Assembly (NCBI RefSeq): GCF_014851395.1 | Contig: NW_024043372.1 | Span: forward strand, 7,577,490-7,641,489 | Length of the DNA: 64,000 bases | From: Micropterus salmoides | Lineage: Eukaryota; Chordata; Actinopteri; Centrarchiformes; Centrarchidae | Reading direction: 5' to 3' | Shown: in pieces, positions 49,454 to 59,672 of the stretch | Position numbering within the stretch: the first letter of the stretch is position 1 | Layout of the letters: each line of letters opens with the position of its first letter | The notes under the pieces: generated by a model | Databases searched by the model: none | Seen by the model: the letters and a program-made list of their open reading frames with translations, nothing else | What the model was told of the DNA's origin: nothing | Translations under genes and position numbers: made by a program

Positions 49454-50801
49454 GGGCCCTGTTTCAGAAAGTAGGCTTAACAAACTCAGAGCTTAACCCT
49501 GAGCTCTGAGTTGACTGAGCCTGAGATGCAAAACTTTGAGTTTTTGGTTTCAGAAAAGCCAATCAAAATAAGTTCAGTCAACTCTGAGAATGTTGAACTT
49601 GATGGACGCGCGTGCGTGGGGATGGAAAAAAGCCATCATCGATGGAGCTCCGATACTATGATTCACCATGGCAACGGGTAAATAAAGGCAGAGCCTCCAT
49701 TTTAATCGGGTGGAGCTAGAAATATGACTGCGTGCCAACACGGACCATGATAAGCTAGTTATGTTAAAACGCAGGAGTAGAGGAAGGATCAGTATGTTAA
49801 CAATATTAGGTAGGCTACATTTTATACAGCATTAATTATTTACCACACTGGGATTTCCTTAATGAATGATAAAGTGCTGTAATTCTCCTATAGCCCATTA
49901 CATTCATTTTAAATACACTACAGGCCTATTTATTCAGCTGTGACGGAACAAAATGCTGGTGGCAATAGGCTTACTGAAGATGAAAATATTAATCGAACAG
50001 ATTAGACATAGTTTAGGCTACTCATTGACCTGTGATTGTAAAGTCACAGTCCGAGTCAGTAGGTTAGTCTATTAATGATTTGTTTGCAAATGAATTGACT
50101 GTAAAGCTTTAGATGTCTATTTTACATTAATAAAATCTTGCTTATGAAATGCTGTATGCAGCTAGTAATGAAAAACTCACTTTTAAACTACATTTATTTG
50201 TTTCAGCTGCACCACAGTCATCCTCACTCAGAAAGATTCCCATTGTATCCAGCTGATAACTACAAATGTTCCAATCAGTGCAACTACAATATGAAAGATT
50301 ACTCTTCATTGATCAGTTTTGTACAGATTAGTTTAAACAGTGATTAGGCCTACTGCAGTAATGTGGCTCACGGTAAGTGTTTTTGTGAAACTGTTGCCAA
50401 CCTGACAGCTGCCTTAATGTCCACAGAGTCACTGTGTTATAAAGAAGGACGGTGTACCTTATAGATTTTATTCTGTGCTGAGGATAAATCCACGATGTCC
50501 AAAGATAAGTCTCTGTCCATACATCGATGACAGATTGATCATAAAAGCGGTCATGTTTAAGATCATGTTTGGGTAAAAAAAACTATAGCCTATCTAACCG
50601 TGATATCAATGTTTCTAAAGATGTAAATGAGTTCCAATACGTGCTTTGATATCAACACTATGAATGAGGAAATGTCAGACAGACGCTTCAGGCTCCGCAG
50701 AAGGGGAGGAGTCAAACTCTGAAATCGAAAACCCAGAGTTTCCCTCATCTCCGGCTTAACATACTTAGTTTTCACAAAACCCGCTCTCTGAAACAGGGCC
50801 C
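49454..50801. mobile_element. non-autonomous DNA transposon with GGGCCC-ended inverted repeats, family C
   Basis: The left end is GGGCCCTGTTTCAGAAAG; the right end, reverse-complemented, is GGGCCCTGTTTCAGAGAG. Similarity continues inward through AACTC...AGAGTT-type sequence. The 1.35-kb interior is AT-rich and carries no transposase frame. Ends of this type are found on fish PIF/Harbinger- or IS-like elements, but no clear short target-site duplication (CCT left, TGA right) was seen, so the superfamily is left open. Confidence 0.65.
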
Positions 50802-51408
50802 TGATCCTCTTGGAAAGAAAAGTTAGTGTTAGTGTTTTGACAGGGTATGATTTCGAGTCAGGTTTGCTGTGTTTTGAGAGTTTGTGTATGTAGAGAACGT
50901 TTTGTTGGCATTTAAAGAACAAAATGTGGTTTTGAGCAGAAATTATGCTATTTGGCAAATTGTGTAAGGTAGGTGTGTTGTTTTTTTAAGAGTTCCAAAA
51001 AGTATCTTATGTATTAGGTCAATGCTTTTTAGCAATTAAAAAAACTGTAAGCTATCTGTCCATCAGGAAACTCTGTAAATCAACAAAAGCTGAGACAGAG
51101 CAGCCAGGCAACCTAATTCTTGTCTCATTTGTGGTTTGATATAGAACAAATTCATTAAACTGCAAAACAATCATGGTGCAAACGTCAATGCAATAGTGTG
51201 GATGGGGCCAGAGAGTGAACAGAGGTTCTGAAGCAATGGACAATATATTTCATGAAAGCATGTAAACATTGTCTTGTAGACACCCAAAATTAAAAGTATG
51301 AACCTGAAAATGAGCATAATACGGAATATTTAAGTCAACAGAAATGTTCCAATCAAGTCAGAACTGGAAAGTGTTTACAAGTATAAATGGGAAGGGAGTG
51401 TCTGTGAA
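50802..51408. other. unassigned non-coding DNA
   Basis: No gene or repeat family recognised between the family C element and the repeat at 51.41 kb. Confidence 0.4.
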
Positions 51409-51535
51409 AATTCTCAGTCATCCAGGACATATCCAAGGAAAAAAATCTGTCAGTGGCAAAAACAAGCACTTATAGCGGATGTACTTTTGACAGGTACAAT
51501 TGCCCACATGTTTATGTTGCAGCTATTGCAACCCA
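51409..51535 (+). repeat. dispersed repeat family D end joined to family E
   Basis: TTCTCAGTCATCCAG...ATATCCAAGG (51410-51438) matches the outer end of family D. It is followed by AAGCACTTATAGCGGATG, TTTTGACAGGTACAATTG and GTTGCAGCTATTGCA (51464-51533), which recur with mismatches at 63929-63995. The two may be parts of one larger repeat. Confidence 0.5.
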
Positions 51536-51660
51536 TTTCACAGCTGTGGTGATCTACTGGACCATTTCCAGTCATTTAGACCCCAAAAATCTAAAAATAG
51601 GGCCCGAGTTTAAAAATACCGGAATTACCCTTTACTCTGATCTAGAGGCAGCCACCAATG

Positions 51661-53285
51661 GTTAAATAAACATTATTTTATTTCTCTTAATGGATCAATG
51701 ATTCTCAAATGACACATTAAAACAAGGGAAAATACCTGAGAACCTGTCTCACGGGGAAAACTACCAGAGCATTTAGTGCATGTGTCTCACACACACAGAC
51801 ACACACGCATATATCAGGTGATGCTGACGTCAAAGGGGGTGTGTTTGTCTGTTTAAGCCATAATAGCTGCACTGGTAGACGACACATTCCAGCCGTTGTG
51901 ACTACAGACAGCAGACCCAGATGACTTGAAAGGGCATGAATCCGTACCCACGCCAATCAGCATAGCGTACAGTCAGACCAAGACAAAAAACATGTGCCAT
52001 GTAAAGGATTCTGTTGGTTAAATGATGGCTGAAATGAAAAGACCCAAGACATATTTCTGTGAACGCATGTGGATATTGGGGGGGCTGGTAAAACTTTTGA
52101 TAGAAGTTTTTTGAGAGAAGAAAGCTCAAAAAAGCTTCATGTTTTCCAATGGATTTGTCAAAGTCTCATTGAAATGAAAGTGTTACACTCCTGCGTTTGG
52201 CCAAGACTTTCAAATGCTCACCCTCTGTGAGCTTAAAAGTTAAAAGTAGAGGGGTTTTAGTTTTGTTCTTCACAGAGAAAAGCGGCTGTGATCACCTTGA
52301 ATTCATGCTGGTTACAATGAATTCCAGTGGTGACAAGGTTTTGTGGAAAAAAAAAAAAAATCATAACAGCCAAAGAAACTTTTCAAAAAGTGAATGTTTG
52401 ATTTGTGTACATGTTTAGTGTATGTAATCTCCAGGAAAATAATCGGTTATTTGCTGAAACAGTATTTCACTTAAGTATTAATTAGACAAAATTTTTAGCA
52501 GCTTTAGGTAATTCACATCAAGTAAATGTCCTTCACAGTTATTCTAAATTAACTGAAGAACATCTTTATTGTTAAAGATATTGGCTGAATTTGTTAGTCA
52601 TTATCTATTTCTGAACAAATAACTCTTAAACTTAAAATAAGTGTGTCTCAGGTATCATTATCAGTATTGCACTGTTACAGACTTCACGTTGCTTGTTTGA
52701 TACTGGCTTTGTTTTTATAGTTGTTTGCAGGTCTGTGGAATTTCCCACATGGTGCATTTAAGCCATAAAAATACAATAAAATAAATTGGACATAGATGAA
52801 GTGAGGTTGTTATATGGAAACTGAGCAGCTGGCAATTGAGAAGTCTGGTCAGGGTGATTTTTATTATATTGTTGTTTTAGGAATTTTCTTTTAGTATGGG
52901 AAATTAACTTCAAACTACGGCAAAATTTCTGCCATACAGATGTCAAAATTGCCATCACTGTCTGGTTTGGCCTCAGACATGAATAGGTCTGTCTGTCCTT
53001 GAAGTCGATGAATAACACATGACTTATCACTGAAGGGATTAAATATATTAAATTAGGGGAATACATGTATTATTAATCTTGATGATGATGAGCTAACTGA
53101 TGAGTGACTTGGCACCTCCAATGCTGCAGCTTAGAAAACCTAGCAAACAAACTTTATTCATGTCCAGCAGTATTAAAAGGGATCTTTGTTGCTTTACACC
53201 TCTTTTGTCTTCTTCAAATGGCACTATTGAGCAAATTCAGCAACCAACCAGCTCAACACAACCGCGCATAACAGAAAGACACTGA
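51661..53285. other. unassigned AT-rich DNA
   Basis: No gene recognised. A CA-rich tract lies at 51790-51810 and an A14-type run at about 52349-52361. The 102-codon minus frame at 52758-53066 has no family I can identify. Confidence 0.4.
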
Positions 53286-53482
53286 TTGTACTGTTCTTTA
53301 TGCTTAAATTGCTGCACTGTAACTTTTATTATATTTTAATGTGTATTTTTTCAATTTCCCTATGCTGCTTTTAAACGTTTTATATTTCCTTGTTGCTTTT
53401 ATGTTTTATGTAAAGCACTTTGAATTACGTTGTTGTTGAAATGTGCAATACAAATAAACTTGCCTTGCCTTGCTTTGCCTTA
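53286..53482 (+). mobile_element. LINE 3' tail (L2/CR1-like)
   Basis: ATGTTTTATGTAAAGCACTT, TGAATTACGTTGTTGTTGAA and ATGTGCAATACAAATAAACT lead into TTGCCTTGCCTTGC units. This is the conserved 3' untranslated end and short tandem tail of a fish L2-like LINE. The insertion is 5'-truncated and no polymerase remains. Confidence 0.7.
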
Positions 53483-53685
53483 AATTGAATATTTACTGAA
53501 AAATTGGAAATTGAGATTATAAAGCATTAAAACTGGGCAGTCATAAATGTGTCCCTTAAATCTAAAACTGAAAATCTAATAACAAACCTCCTTTTTCATG
53601 TTTTTGAAAACCAACATTTATTATGAAGACAACAATTAAAAAATCTGAAAGAATAAAACCACCGCTGGATATTGCAAGTTGAACT
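53483..53685. other. short unassigned spacer
   Basis: AT-rich sequence between a LINE tail and a Tc1-like element whose left outer repeat is missing. No features seen. Confidence 0.4.
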
Positions 53686-55152
53686 GTGTATGATTTTAAA
53701 ACTATTTATTTGTATGATACAGCTGCAAATAAGTATTTGAACACCTGTCTATCAGCTAGAATTCTGACTCTCAAAGACCTGTTAGTCTGCCTTCAAAATG
53801 TCCACCTCCACTCCATTTATTATCCTAAATTAGATGCACCTGTTTGAGGTCGTTAGCTTCATAAAGACACCTGTCCACCCCATACAATCAGTAAGAATCC
53901 AACTACTAACATGGCCAAGACCAAAGAGCTGTCCAAAGACACTAGAGACAAAATTGTACACCTCCACAAGGCTGGAAAGGGCTACGGGGAAATTGCCAAG
54001 CAGCTTGGTGAAAAAAGGTCCACTGTTGGAGCAATCCTTAGAAAATGGAAGAAGCTAAACATGACTGTTAATCTCCCTTGGACTGGGGCTCCATGCAAGA
54101 TCTCACCTCGTGGGGTCTCAATGATCCTAAGAAAGGTGAGAAATCAGCCCAGAACTACACGGGAGGAGCTGGTCAATGACCTGAAAAGAGCTGGGACCAC
54201 CGTTTCCAAGGTTACTGTTGGTAATACATTAAGACGTCATGGTTTGAAATCACGCATGGCACAGAAGGTTCCCCTGCTTAAACCAGCACATGTCAAGGCC
54301 CGTCTTCAGTTTGCCAATGACCATTTGGATGATCCAGAGGAGTCATGGGAGAAAGTCATGTGGTCAGATGAGACCAAAATAGAACTTTTTGGTCATAATT
54401 CCACTAACCGTGTTTGGAGGAAGAAGAATGATGAGTACCATCCCGAGAACACCATCCCTACTGTGAAGCATGGGGGTGGTAGCATCATGCTTTGGGGGTG
54501 TTTTTCTGCACATGGGACAGGGCGACTGCACTGTATTAAGGAGAGGATGACCGGGGCCATGTATTACGAGATTTTGGGGAACAACCTCCTTCCCTCAGTT
54601 AGAGCATTGAAGATGGGTCGAGGCTGGTTCTTCCAACATGACAATGACCCGAAGCACACAGCCAGGATAACCAAGGAGTGGCTCTGTAAGAAGCATATCA
54701 AGGTTCTGGCGTGGCCTAGCCAGTCTCCAGACCTAAACCCAATAGAGAATCTTTGGAGGGAGCTCAAACTCCGTGTTTCTCAGCGACAGCCAAGAAACCT
54801 GACTGATCTAGAGAAGATCTGTGTGGAGGAGTGGGCCAAAATCCCTCCTGCAGTGTGTGCAAACCTGGTGGAAAAACTACAGGAAACATTTGACCTCTGT
54901 AATTGCAAACAAAGGCTACTGTACCAAATATTAACATTGATTTTCTCAGGTGTTCAAATACTTATTTGCAGCTGTATCATACAAATAAATAGTTTTAAAA
55001 TCATACATTGTGATTTCTGGATTTTTTTTTTTAGATTATGTCTCTCACAGTGGACATGCACCTACGATGACAATTTCAGACCTCTCCATGATTTCTAAGT
55101 GGGAGAACTTGCAAAATAGCAGGGTGTTCAAATACTTATTTTCCTCACTGTA
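53686..55152 (+). mobile_element. Tc1-like transposon, left outer inverted repeat missing
   Basis: The right inverted repeat is complete and ends at CCTCACTG plus TA (55151-55152). Its inner part (54947-55007) is the inverse of 53686-53747 (GTATGATTTTAAAACTATTT ... AAATAAGTATTTGAACACC). The left outer portion expected before 53686 is absent. The right arm, about 200 bp, also repeats the GTTCAAATACTTATTT motif internally at 54951 and 55128, as in elements with two transposase-binding sites per arm. With one outer site lost the copy should not transpose. Confidence 0.85.
53911..55098 (+). CDS. Tc1-like transposase, nearly intact, late frameshift
   Basis: The frame opens with MAKTKELSKDTRDKIVHLHK. 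An N-terminal paired-type helix-turn-helix region (about residues 1-110) is followed by the DDE core: D153 in MWSDETKIELF, D244 in FFQHDNDPKHT, E279 in SPDLNPIENLWREL. These positions and the D-x34-E spacing equal those of Sleeping Beauty-type enzymes of about 340 residues. An extra G near 54870 shifts the last 20 or so codons. The normal C-terminus and its TAA (54932-54934) are present in the next frame, so the open frame instead runs through the right inverted repeat to 395 codons. No other break is seen. It would cut and paste DNA at TA sites if corrected; as it stands the altered tail makes activity doubtful. Confidence 0.88.
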   Translation: MAKTKELSKDTRDKIVHLHKAGKGYGEIAKQLGEKRSTVGAILRKWKKLNMTVNLPWTGAPCKISPRGVSMILRKVRNQPRTTREELVNDLKRAGTTVSKVTVGNTLRRHGLKSRMAQKVPLLKPAHVKARLQFANDHLDDPEESWEKVMWSDETKIELFGHNSTNRVWRKKNDEYHPENTIPTVKHGGGSIMLWGCFSAHGTGRLHCIKERMTGAMYYEILGNNLLPSVRALKMGRGWFFQHDNDPKHTARITKEWLCKKHIKVLAWPSQSPDLNPIENLWRELKLRVSQRQPRNLTDLEKICVEEWAKIPPAVCANLVEKLQETFDLCNCKQRLLYQILTLIFSGVQILICSCIIQINSFKIIHCDFWIFFFRLCLSQWTCTYDDNFRPLHDF

Positions 55153-55300
55153 GGTAAAAATAGCTTCAAAGAACTATGCTATACTGACATGTGGTATATA
55201 CTGCATGTGTACATGTTACAATGTTCAGTAAACACAGATCGTAGATTTCAACTCTCTGTCGGTCTGCTGAACACATGCTGCTGTCTGTCATCACAGCGTT

Positions 55301-55555
55301 CCATAGAAGATTTGCAGCAGCAGGCAGGAGGATCAGCAGGACTTACACCCACCACTGACATGCTTCAGATCTTCAGCAGCCCTACAGCATCCAGCTACAA
55401 CACTGATTATGAACGGTGGAGTCAAGTTTCTATGACCTGTGGAAACCTGAAAAATCTAATAATACCTACCATGCTCGACCTCCGACAATCAACCTTGCAA
55501 ACAACAACAAAACTGACCAATAAAAAATCCTCTCTAAAGCTCACCAATTAACAGG
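55301..55555 (+). other. candidate spliced exon (low confidence)
   Basis: A pyrimidine-rich stretch ending CATCACAG (55293-55300) resembles a 3' splice site, and ACAG|GTATGT at 55552-55561 is a strong 5' splice site. Between them one frame is open for about 83 codons, starting RSIEDLQQQAGGSAGLTPTT. It has a coding-like residue mix (QQQ, FSSPTASSYNTDYERWSQV) and ends in TAA four bases before the donor. The other two frames close early. I recognise no family. It could be a terminal exon of an unseen gene or chance. Confidence 0.25.
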
Positions 55556-56651
55556 TATGTTGTTTAATCCATACAAAATCCAAAGTTGAACACAACAATT
55601 CTTCATTACGGGTGATATTTATCAGACTATTTCTGACTATTTCCATTTGATGGAATGGTGCACTTCAGTTCAGCTCATTTAAAGGTGGAAGTGCCGAGAG
55701 TTAAGAGAAGAGCCTGACATTGAAAGCACTTCCTCAAGCAATCTGGCCTTGATCATCAGAGAGAACAAAAAATACTTGTTGTCATACAAATAAATAATAG
55801 TTGTCATGTAAAGGGCAACTGGATCACATGACTCCAGAGGGCCTGATGTCTTTGTTAATTAGCAATTTTGCTAATGTCAAACGGACAGCAAATAAAAAAT
55901 AAAAATAAAAACAAAATTCAAATGATGAACTGGTTACTTTCATATCTTAAAAGTACATGGGTTGATTGCTTCAAGCAGTCTCAGTGGTAGGACAATATTG
56001 GTATACAAATGCATCTCTGCATCATCATCTGTGACAAGCATACACAAGTTTAACAGTCTGTGGAATCTTCTATGAATGGGGATGCCATTTTCCAAGAGAA
56101 CTGATTGGTCAGTAGGTGGTGCTTACATGCACCACGTAGATTTCATTATCTCGAATGTAACCTGCTCTGAAGCAGGTTAGTAATTTAGCTAATGTCAGTC
56201 CCCACGCTGCACACCAGCACCCCAGATCAAACTATTGCACTCAACGAGCAGAGCATGTTCTGCACTGACAAACCACAAGACTCCGGTAAGACCAGTAGGG
56301 GCTGGTAGCTGGTAGGGGTGTGACGAGATCTCGTGCCACTCACTCATTTTCACATTTTCCATATGCTGTCACGCCACACAGCAATTTTCTCAGGCAGTGA
56401 AAAACAAATGTATAACTGATAACATCCACTCTCAGAGCGAATCAACTCTGCCCAGCTGATGGGATACTAGCATGCACTGTGATAGTAATCAAGTGAACCA
56501 GCTCTCATGCTGTGAGACCAGACAGTTGTGACCAAGTGGTAATGTAACTGGTATAGTTTTTCAATATAAACATCTAAAGCCTGAAGTCATGGAGTCAAAG
56601 CGAAGGCATCAGCAGACCCAGGAGAGAGACCTCAACCCTAACAACACCAAT
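55556..56651. other. unassigned non-coding DNA
   Basis: No gene or repeat family recognised over 1.1 kb. A GGTAGGGGTGTGACGAGATC segment near 56312 and the CTCAGAGCGAATC segment near 56433 are not repeated elsewhere in the window. Confidence 0.4.
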
Positions 56652-57381
56652 TACACTGATCCGCCATCACATCATGACCACTGGCAGGTGAAGAGAATAA
56701 CACTGATTATCTTGGTATCATTGCACCTGTCACTGGGTGGTATATACAGTATTAGCCAGAAAGTGAACATTATATCCACAAGGTTGTTGTTAGAAGCAGG
56801 AAAAATGGGTATGCATAAGGATTTGAGCAACTTTGACAAGGGCCAAAGTGTGATGGCTAGACGACTGGGTCAGACCATCTCCAAAACTGCACCTCTTGTG
56901 GGATGTTCCCGGTCTGCAGTGGTCAGTACTTGTAAAAAGTGGTCCAAGAAAGGAAAAGCAGTGAACCGGCGACAGGGTCATGGACTGCCATGTGGGGAGC
57001 AAAGGCTGGCCCATGTGGTCCAACAGACAAGCATAGGTCAAATTGCTGAAAAAGTTAATGCTGGTTCTGATAGAATGGTGTCAGAACACATCGCAGAATG
57101 GTTTGAGGAACACAACAACGAGTTCAAGGTGTTGACTCTAAATTCCCCAGATCTCAATCCAATTGAGCATCAGTGGGATGTGCTGGACAGACAAGTCCAA
57201 TTCAAGGAGGCTCCACCTCACAATTTACATAAAGGAACTGCTACTAACGTCTTGGTGCCAGACACAACACACCTTCAGAGGTCTAGTGGACTCCACACCT
57301 CAACTGGTTAGGGCTGTTTTGGACGTAAATGGGGAACCTACACAATATCAGACAGGTGGTCACAATGTTATAGCTGATGTA
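56652..57381 (+). mobile_element. Tc1-like transposon with large internal deletion
   Basis: The left end, TACACTGATCCGCC...ATGACCAC (56652-56681), is an imperfect inverse of the right end, GGTGGTCACAATG...GCTGATGTA (57355-57381). TA lies at each edge. At about 730 bp it is roughly half the length expected of a Tc1 element. Its family is distinct from the 31-, 53- and 61-kb copies. Confidence 0.75.
56805..57350 (+). pseudogene. Tc1-like transposase, catalytic core deleted
   Basis: The N-terminal helix-turn-helix part is recognisable (MGMHKDLSNFDKGQSVMARR, then LVGCSRSAVVST, residues 1-70). Near 57085 the text jumps from VNAGSDRMVSEH to EWFEEHNNEFKVL, removing about 140 codons with both catalytic Asp residues. 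The Glu box SPDLNPIEHQWDVLD remains, and then the frame changes (LLLTSWCQ...TFRGLV continues in the next frame). It is non-functional, but retains DNA-binding sequence. Confidence 0.8.
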
Positions 57382-57581
57382 TGTGGCAGGCGATCAAAAA
57401 CGTCACAGGCTACGAAAGCAGGAGTGCCCATATCATGTGTTGAGGCCATGTTATCAGGTGAGCTAAACACATTTAATTCTTGTTCTGATCTCAACTACAC
57501 CTCTAGAGGATCGGCCACTGTCATTATGCACAGCAAATGAAACAGAGTCCTGCTGAGAGGGATGTAGATGTTTGAATGAAT

Positions 57582-57650
57582 GTGAGTAAAGCTGCTGGGC
57601 CAGATAACATCCCTGGCCATGTACTAAAACATATGCCAATCAACTAGTTG
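57582..57650 (+). pseudogene. LINE reverse transcriptase fragment
   Basis: VSKAAGPDNIPGHVLKHMP (57582-57638) matches the KAAGPDxIPGRVLKxCAxQL motif at the start of the reverse transcriptase of fish non-LTR retrotransposons. QLVD follows after a one-base frame change. No further polymerase motifs are visible, so this is a small relic. Confidence 0.65.
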
Positions 57651-58890
57651 ATGTTATTATTTACATTTTAACAATAGTGCAGTGCCTGTACATAGGGGCC
57701 GATGTGACGCCTCCCTGCACTTTTTCTGATATTCTGAATGATAGCGTCTGGTGCTGAAATAAATTTCAGTCATGACAGCAACAGTTACTCATTTAACCAC
57801 GTCCTCTTAAGTGATTGTGCCTACAAAACAAATACGTGATAAAGTTTTGTGCAGCAATGCTTTACTTCATGTTGAATTGTGAGCTTTTACTGGTTTGACT
57901 CACCACTTTAAAAATGCCTCAGGAAACGTGATTCTCCTGAATGCGAAGAGCAGGAATCTCTCTGCCTGGAGATACTGGGGAAATGAAAATAAGCATCCTT
58001 AGGGTGATGTATGTGGATCAATCTCTGGGACGCACACACTCCAGCACATGCTTTATTTTGAGCATGATAAAGAGTCTCTTGTCTCTTAGTCTCTTGTTGA
58101 AGAGGGTGAAAAATATTTGCACAAGGGGGAACTGAATACACAATGCTCTGATTGAAAAGCCTGTAAAATACTGACTGAGCTAATAGACCACCTAACAATG
58201 ATCTTCAAATGATCAATGATTGCCTACCCCTGACCTACAGCATTAACAACACAGTATTAATAACACTGAAACTGTGTTTTTAATTTCTGAATGTGTCATG
58301 TGTTAAATTGCACCAAACACGACACTACACTCTCTTGGGTCCACAGCAACACACCCACCACGTTTGAAGTCGCTTGAATGAACGGTTCCTGACATAATCG
58401 AAATACAAACACACACACACACATACACACACAGATTCCTTCTTTTATTAGAGAGATATCACTGTCATAGGAGAGTGTTCCCATCTGCTTCAAAACAGTC
58501 AACATTGTTTTTGTCCCCAAAAGTTAGCAGTGTCTAGTTTGAACAACTTCTCCCATGAAACTTTCGGATTTTGGAAAAAGGAGGAAAATACACACAATCC
58601 TGTCTACATCAGAGGAGCTAAAATGTCACATGTGAACAGTTATATATCCCTACCTCTGCTGAATAATTTGTATCCCCCGACAAAATTGATCTCCCCCTTA
58701 GAGGGATCATTGCTACTTCACTAGTGATGTAACTTACAGACTCATAGTTTGGATCGATCCGTAGTTTTGTTTGGGTTAAATTAATTTTAAAATGCGTTAC
58801 TTTGGCTCTGATCTAGCTGCCTCTCTCTGTCTGTAGGTAATCTCCATAAAACGTCTCTAGTAATCACCAGAGTCTTTGAGTCTTGCTCAG
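57651..58890. other. unassigned non-coding DNA
   Basis: No gene recognised. A CA tract lies at 58409-58431. The minus-strand frame at 57908-58198 and the plus-strand frame at 57941-58135 overlap each other and neither shows a family. Confidence 0.4.
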
Positions 58891-59030
58891 TGTCCCGCCC
58901 ACGGCACTGCCTGATTGGTTACAAGTCGCAAATAAAAGCCTATCAACACTCACGAGTCATGAGCTCCGGTGAACAGCGGAGCTGTGTGTGGAAGGGAAGG
59001 CAACCGATATTACTGAAGCTGCAATAAACT
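58891..59030 (+). promoter_or_regulatory. compact promoter-like cluster, possibly an LTR remnant
   Basis: In order on the plus strand: GC box CCCGCCCA (58894-58901), inverted CCAAT box ATTGG (58914-58918), TATA-like AAATAAAAGCC (58930-58940), and 93 bases later AATAAA (59023-59028). This spacing resembles the U3-R part of a retroviral-type LTR, where the polyadenylation signal lies within about 100 bases of the TATA box. I could not find matching LTR ends or an internal region. A cellular promoter followed by an unrelated AATAAA is the alternative. Confidence 0.35.
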
Positions 59031-59438
59031 TCACAAACTGATGATCTGTTTCTATGATGACAAGCAGCCCAGTGTCCGTGTTACACCAGTCAACATGCCT
59101 GCACACAGAGCTACAGGGTTTCACTTAATGACACTCCTGAAAGAGACGGCTTTTAAATCAGTCTCTCTCCCTTCACCCACTCACCGCACTTCAGAGTTAA
59201 ACACAGCATGCATCTTGCGTCTTTTCTATGTTTTCAATCAACCTATCTACTATTCTGTATATCATTTTTGTTTATAACATTTGTTTTATGTGTAGCATAA
59301 AGGGAACTGCATCATAATCTCGTATACAGTCCTGTGTTGTAAAATGATGAATGTACCTTTATTTGTACACAATAAATATACATTGAACTGAACCATCTGA
59401 CCAGAAGCTTAGAAGATTGTGTAACTCTAAACTATCTA

Positions 59439-59440
<2 letters not shown>

Positions 59441-59484
<44 letters not shown>
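59441..59484 (+). repeat. (TG)22 microsatellite
   Basis: An uninterrupted TG tract of 44 bases. The cysteine/valine-rich open frame across it is an artefact of the repeat. Confidence 0.97.
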
Positions 59485-59485
<1 letters not shown>

Positions 59486-59646
59486 TATCAGTCTCTTTAT
59501 GCAATATGAGAAGACATCATGACAGCCAGTTGGCTCACTCAGAAACAACTGATACTACATCACTCTCTCCATCCATTTCTGTTGTTTTTTTCTCTCTCCA
59601 GCTCACTCTCACCCTCTTCTGCCTTTCTATTCACACTCTCTCCATT

Positions 59647-59672
59647 TCTCTCTCTCTCTCTCTCTCTCTCTC
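59647..59672 (+). repeat. (TC)13 microsatellite
   Basis: An uninterrupted TC tract within a pyrimidine-rich segment (59550-59700). Confidence 0.95.
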
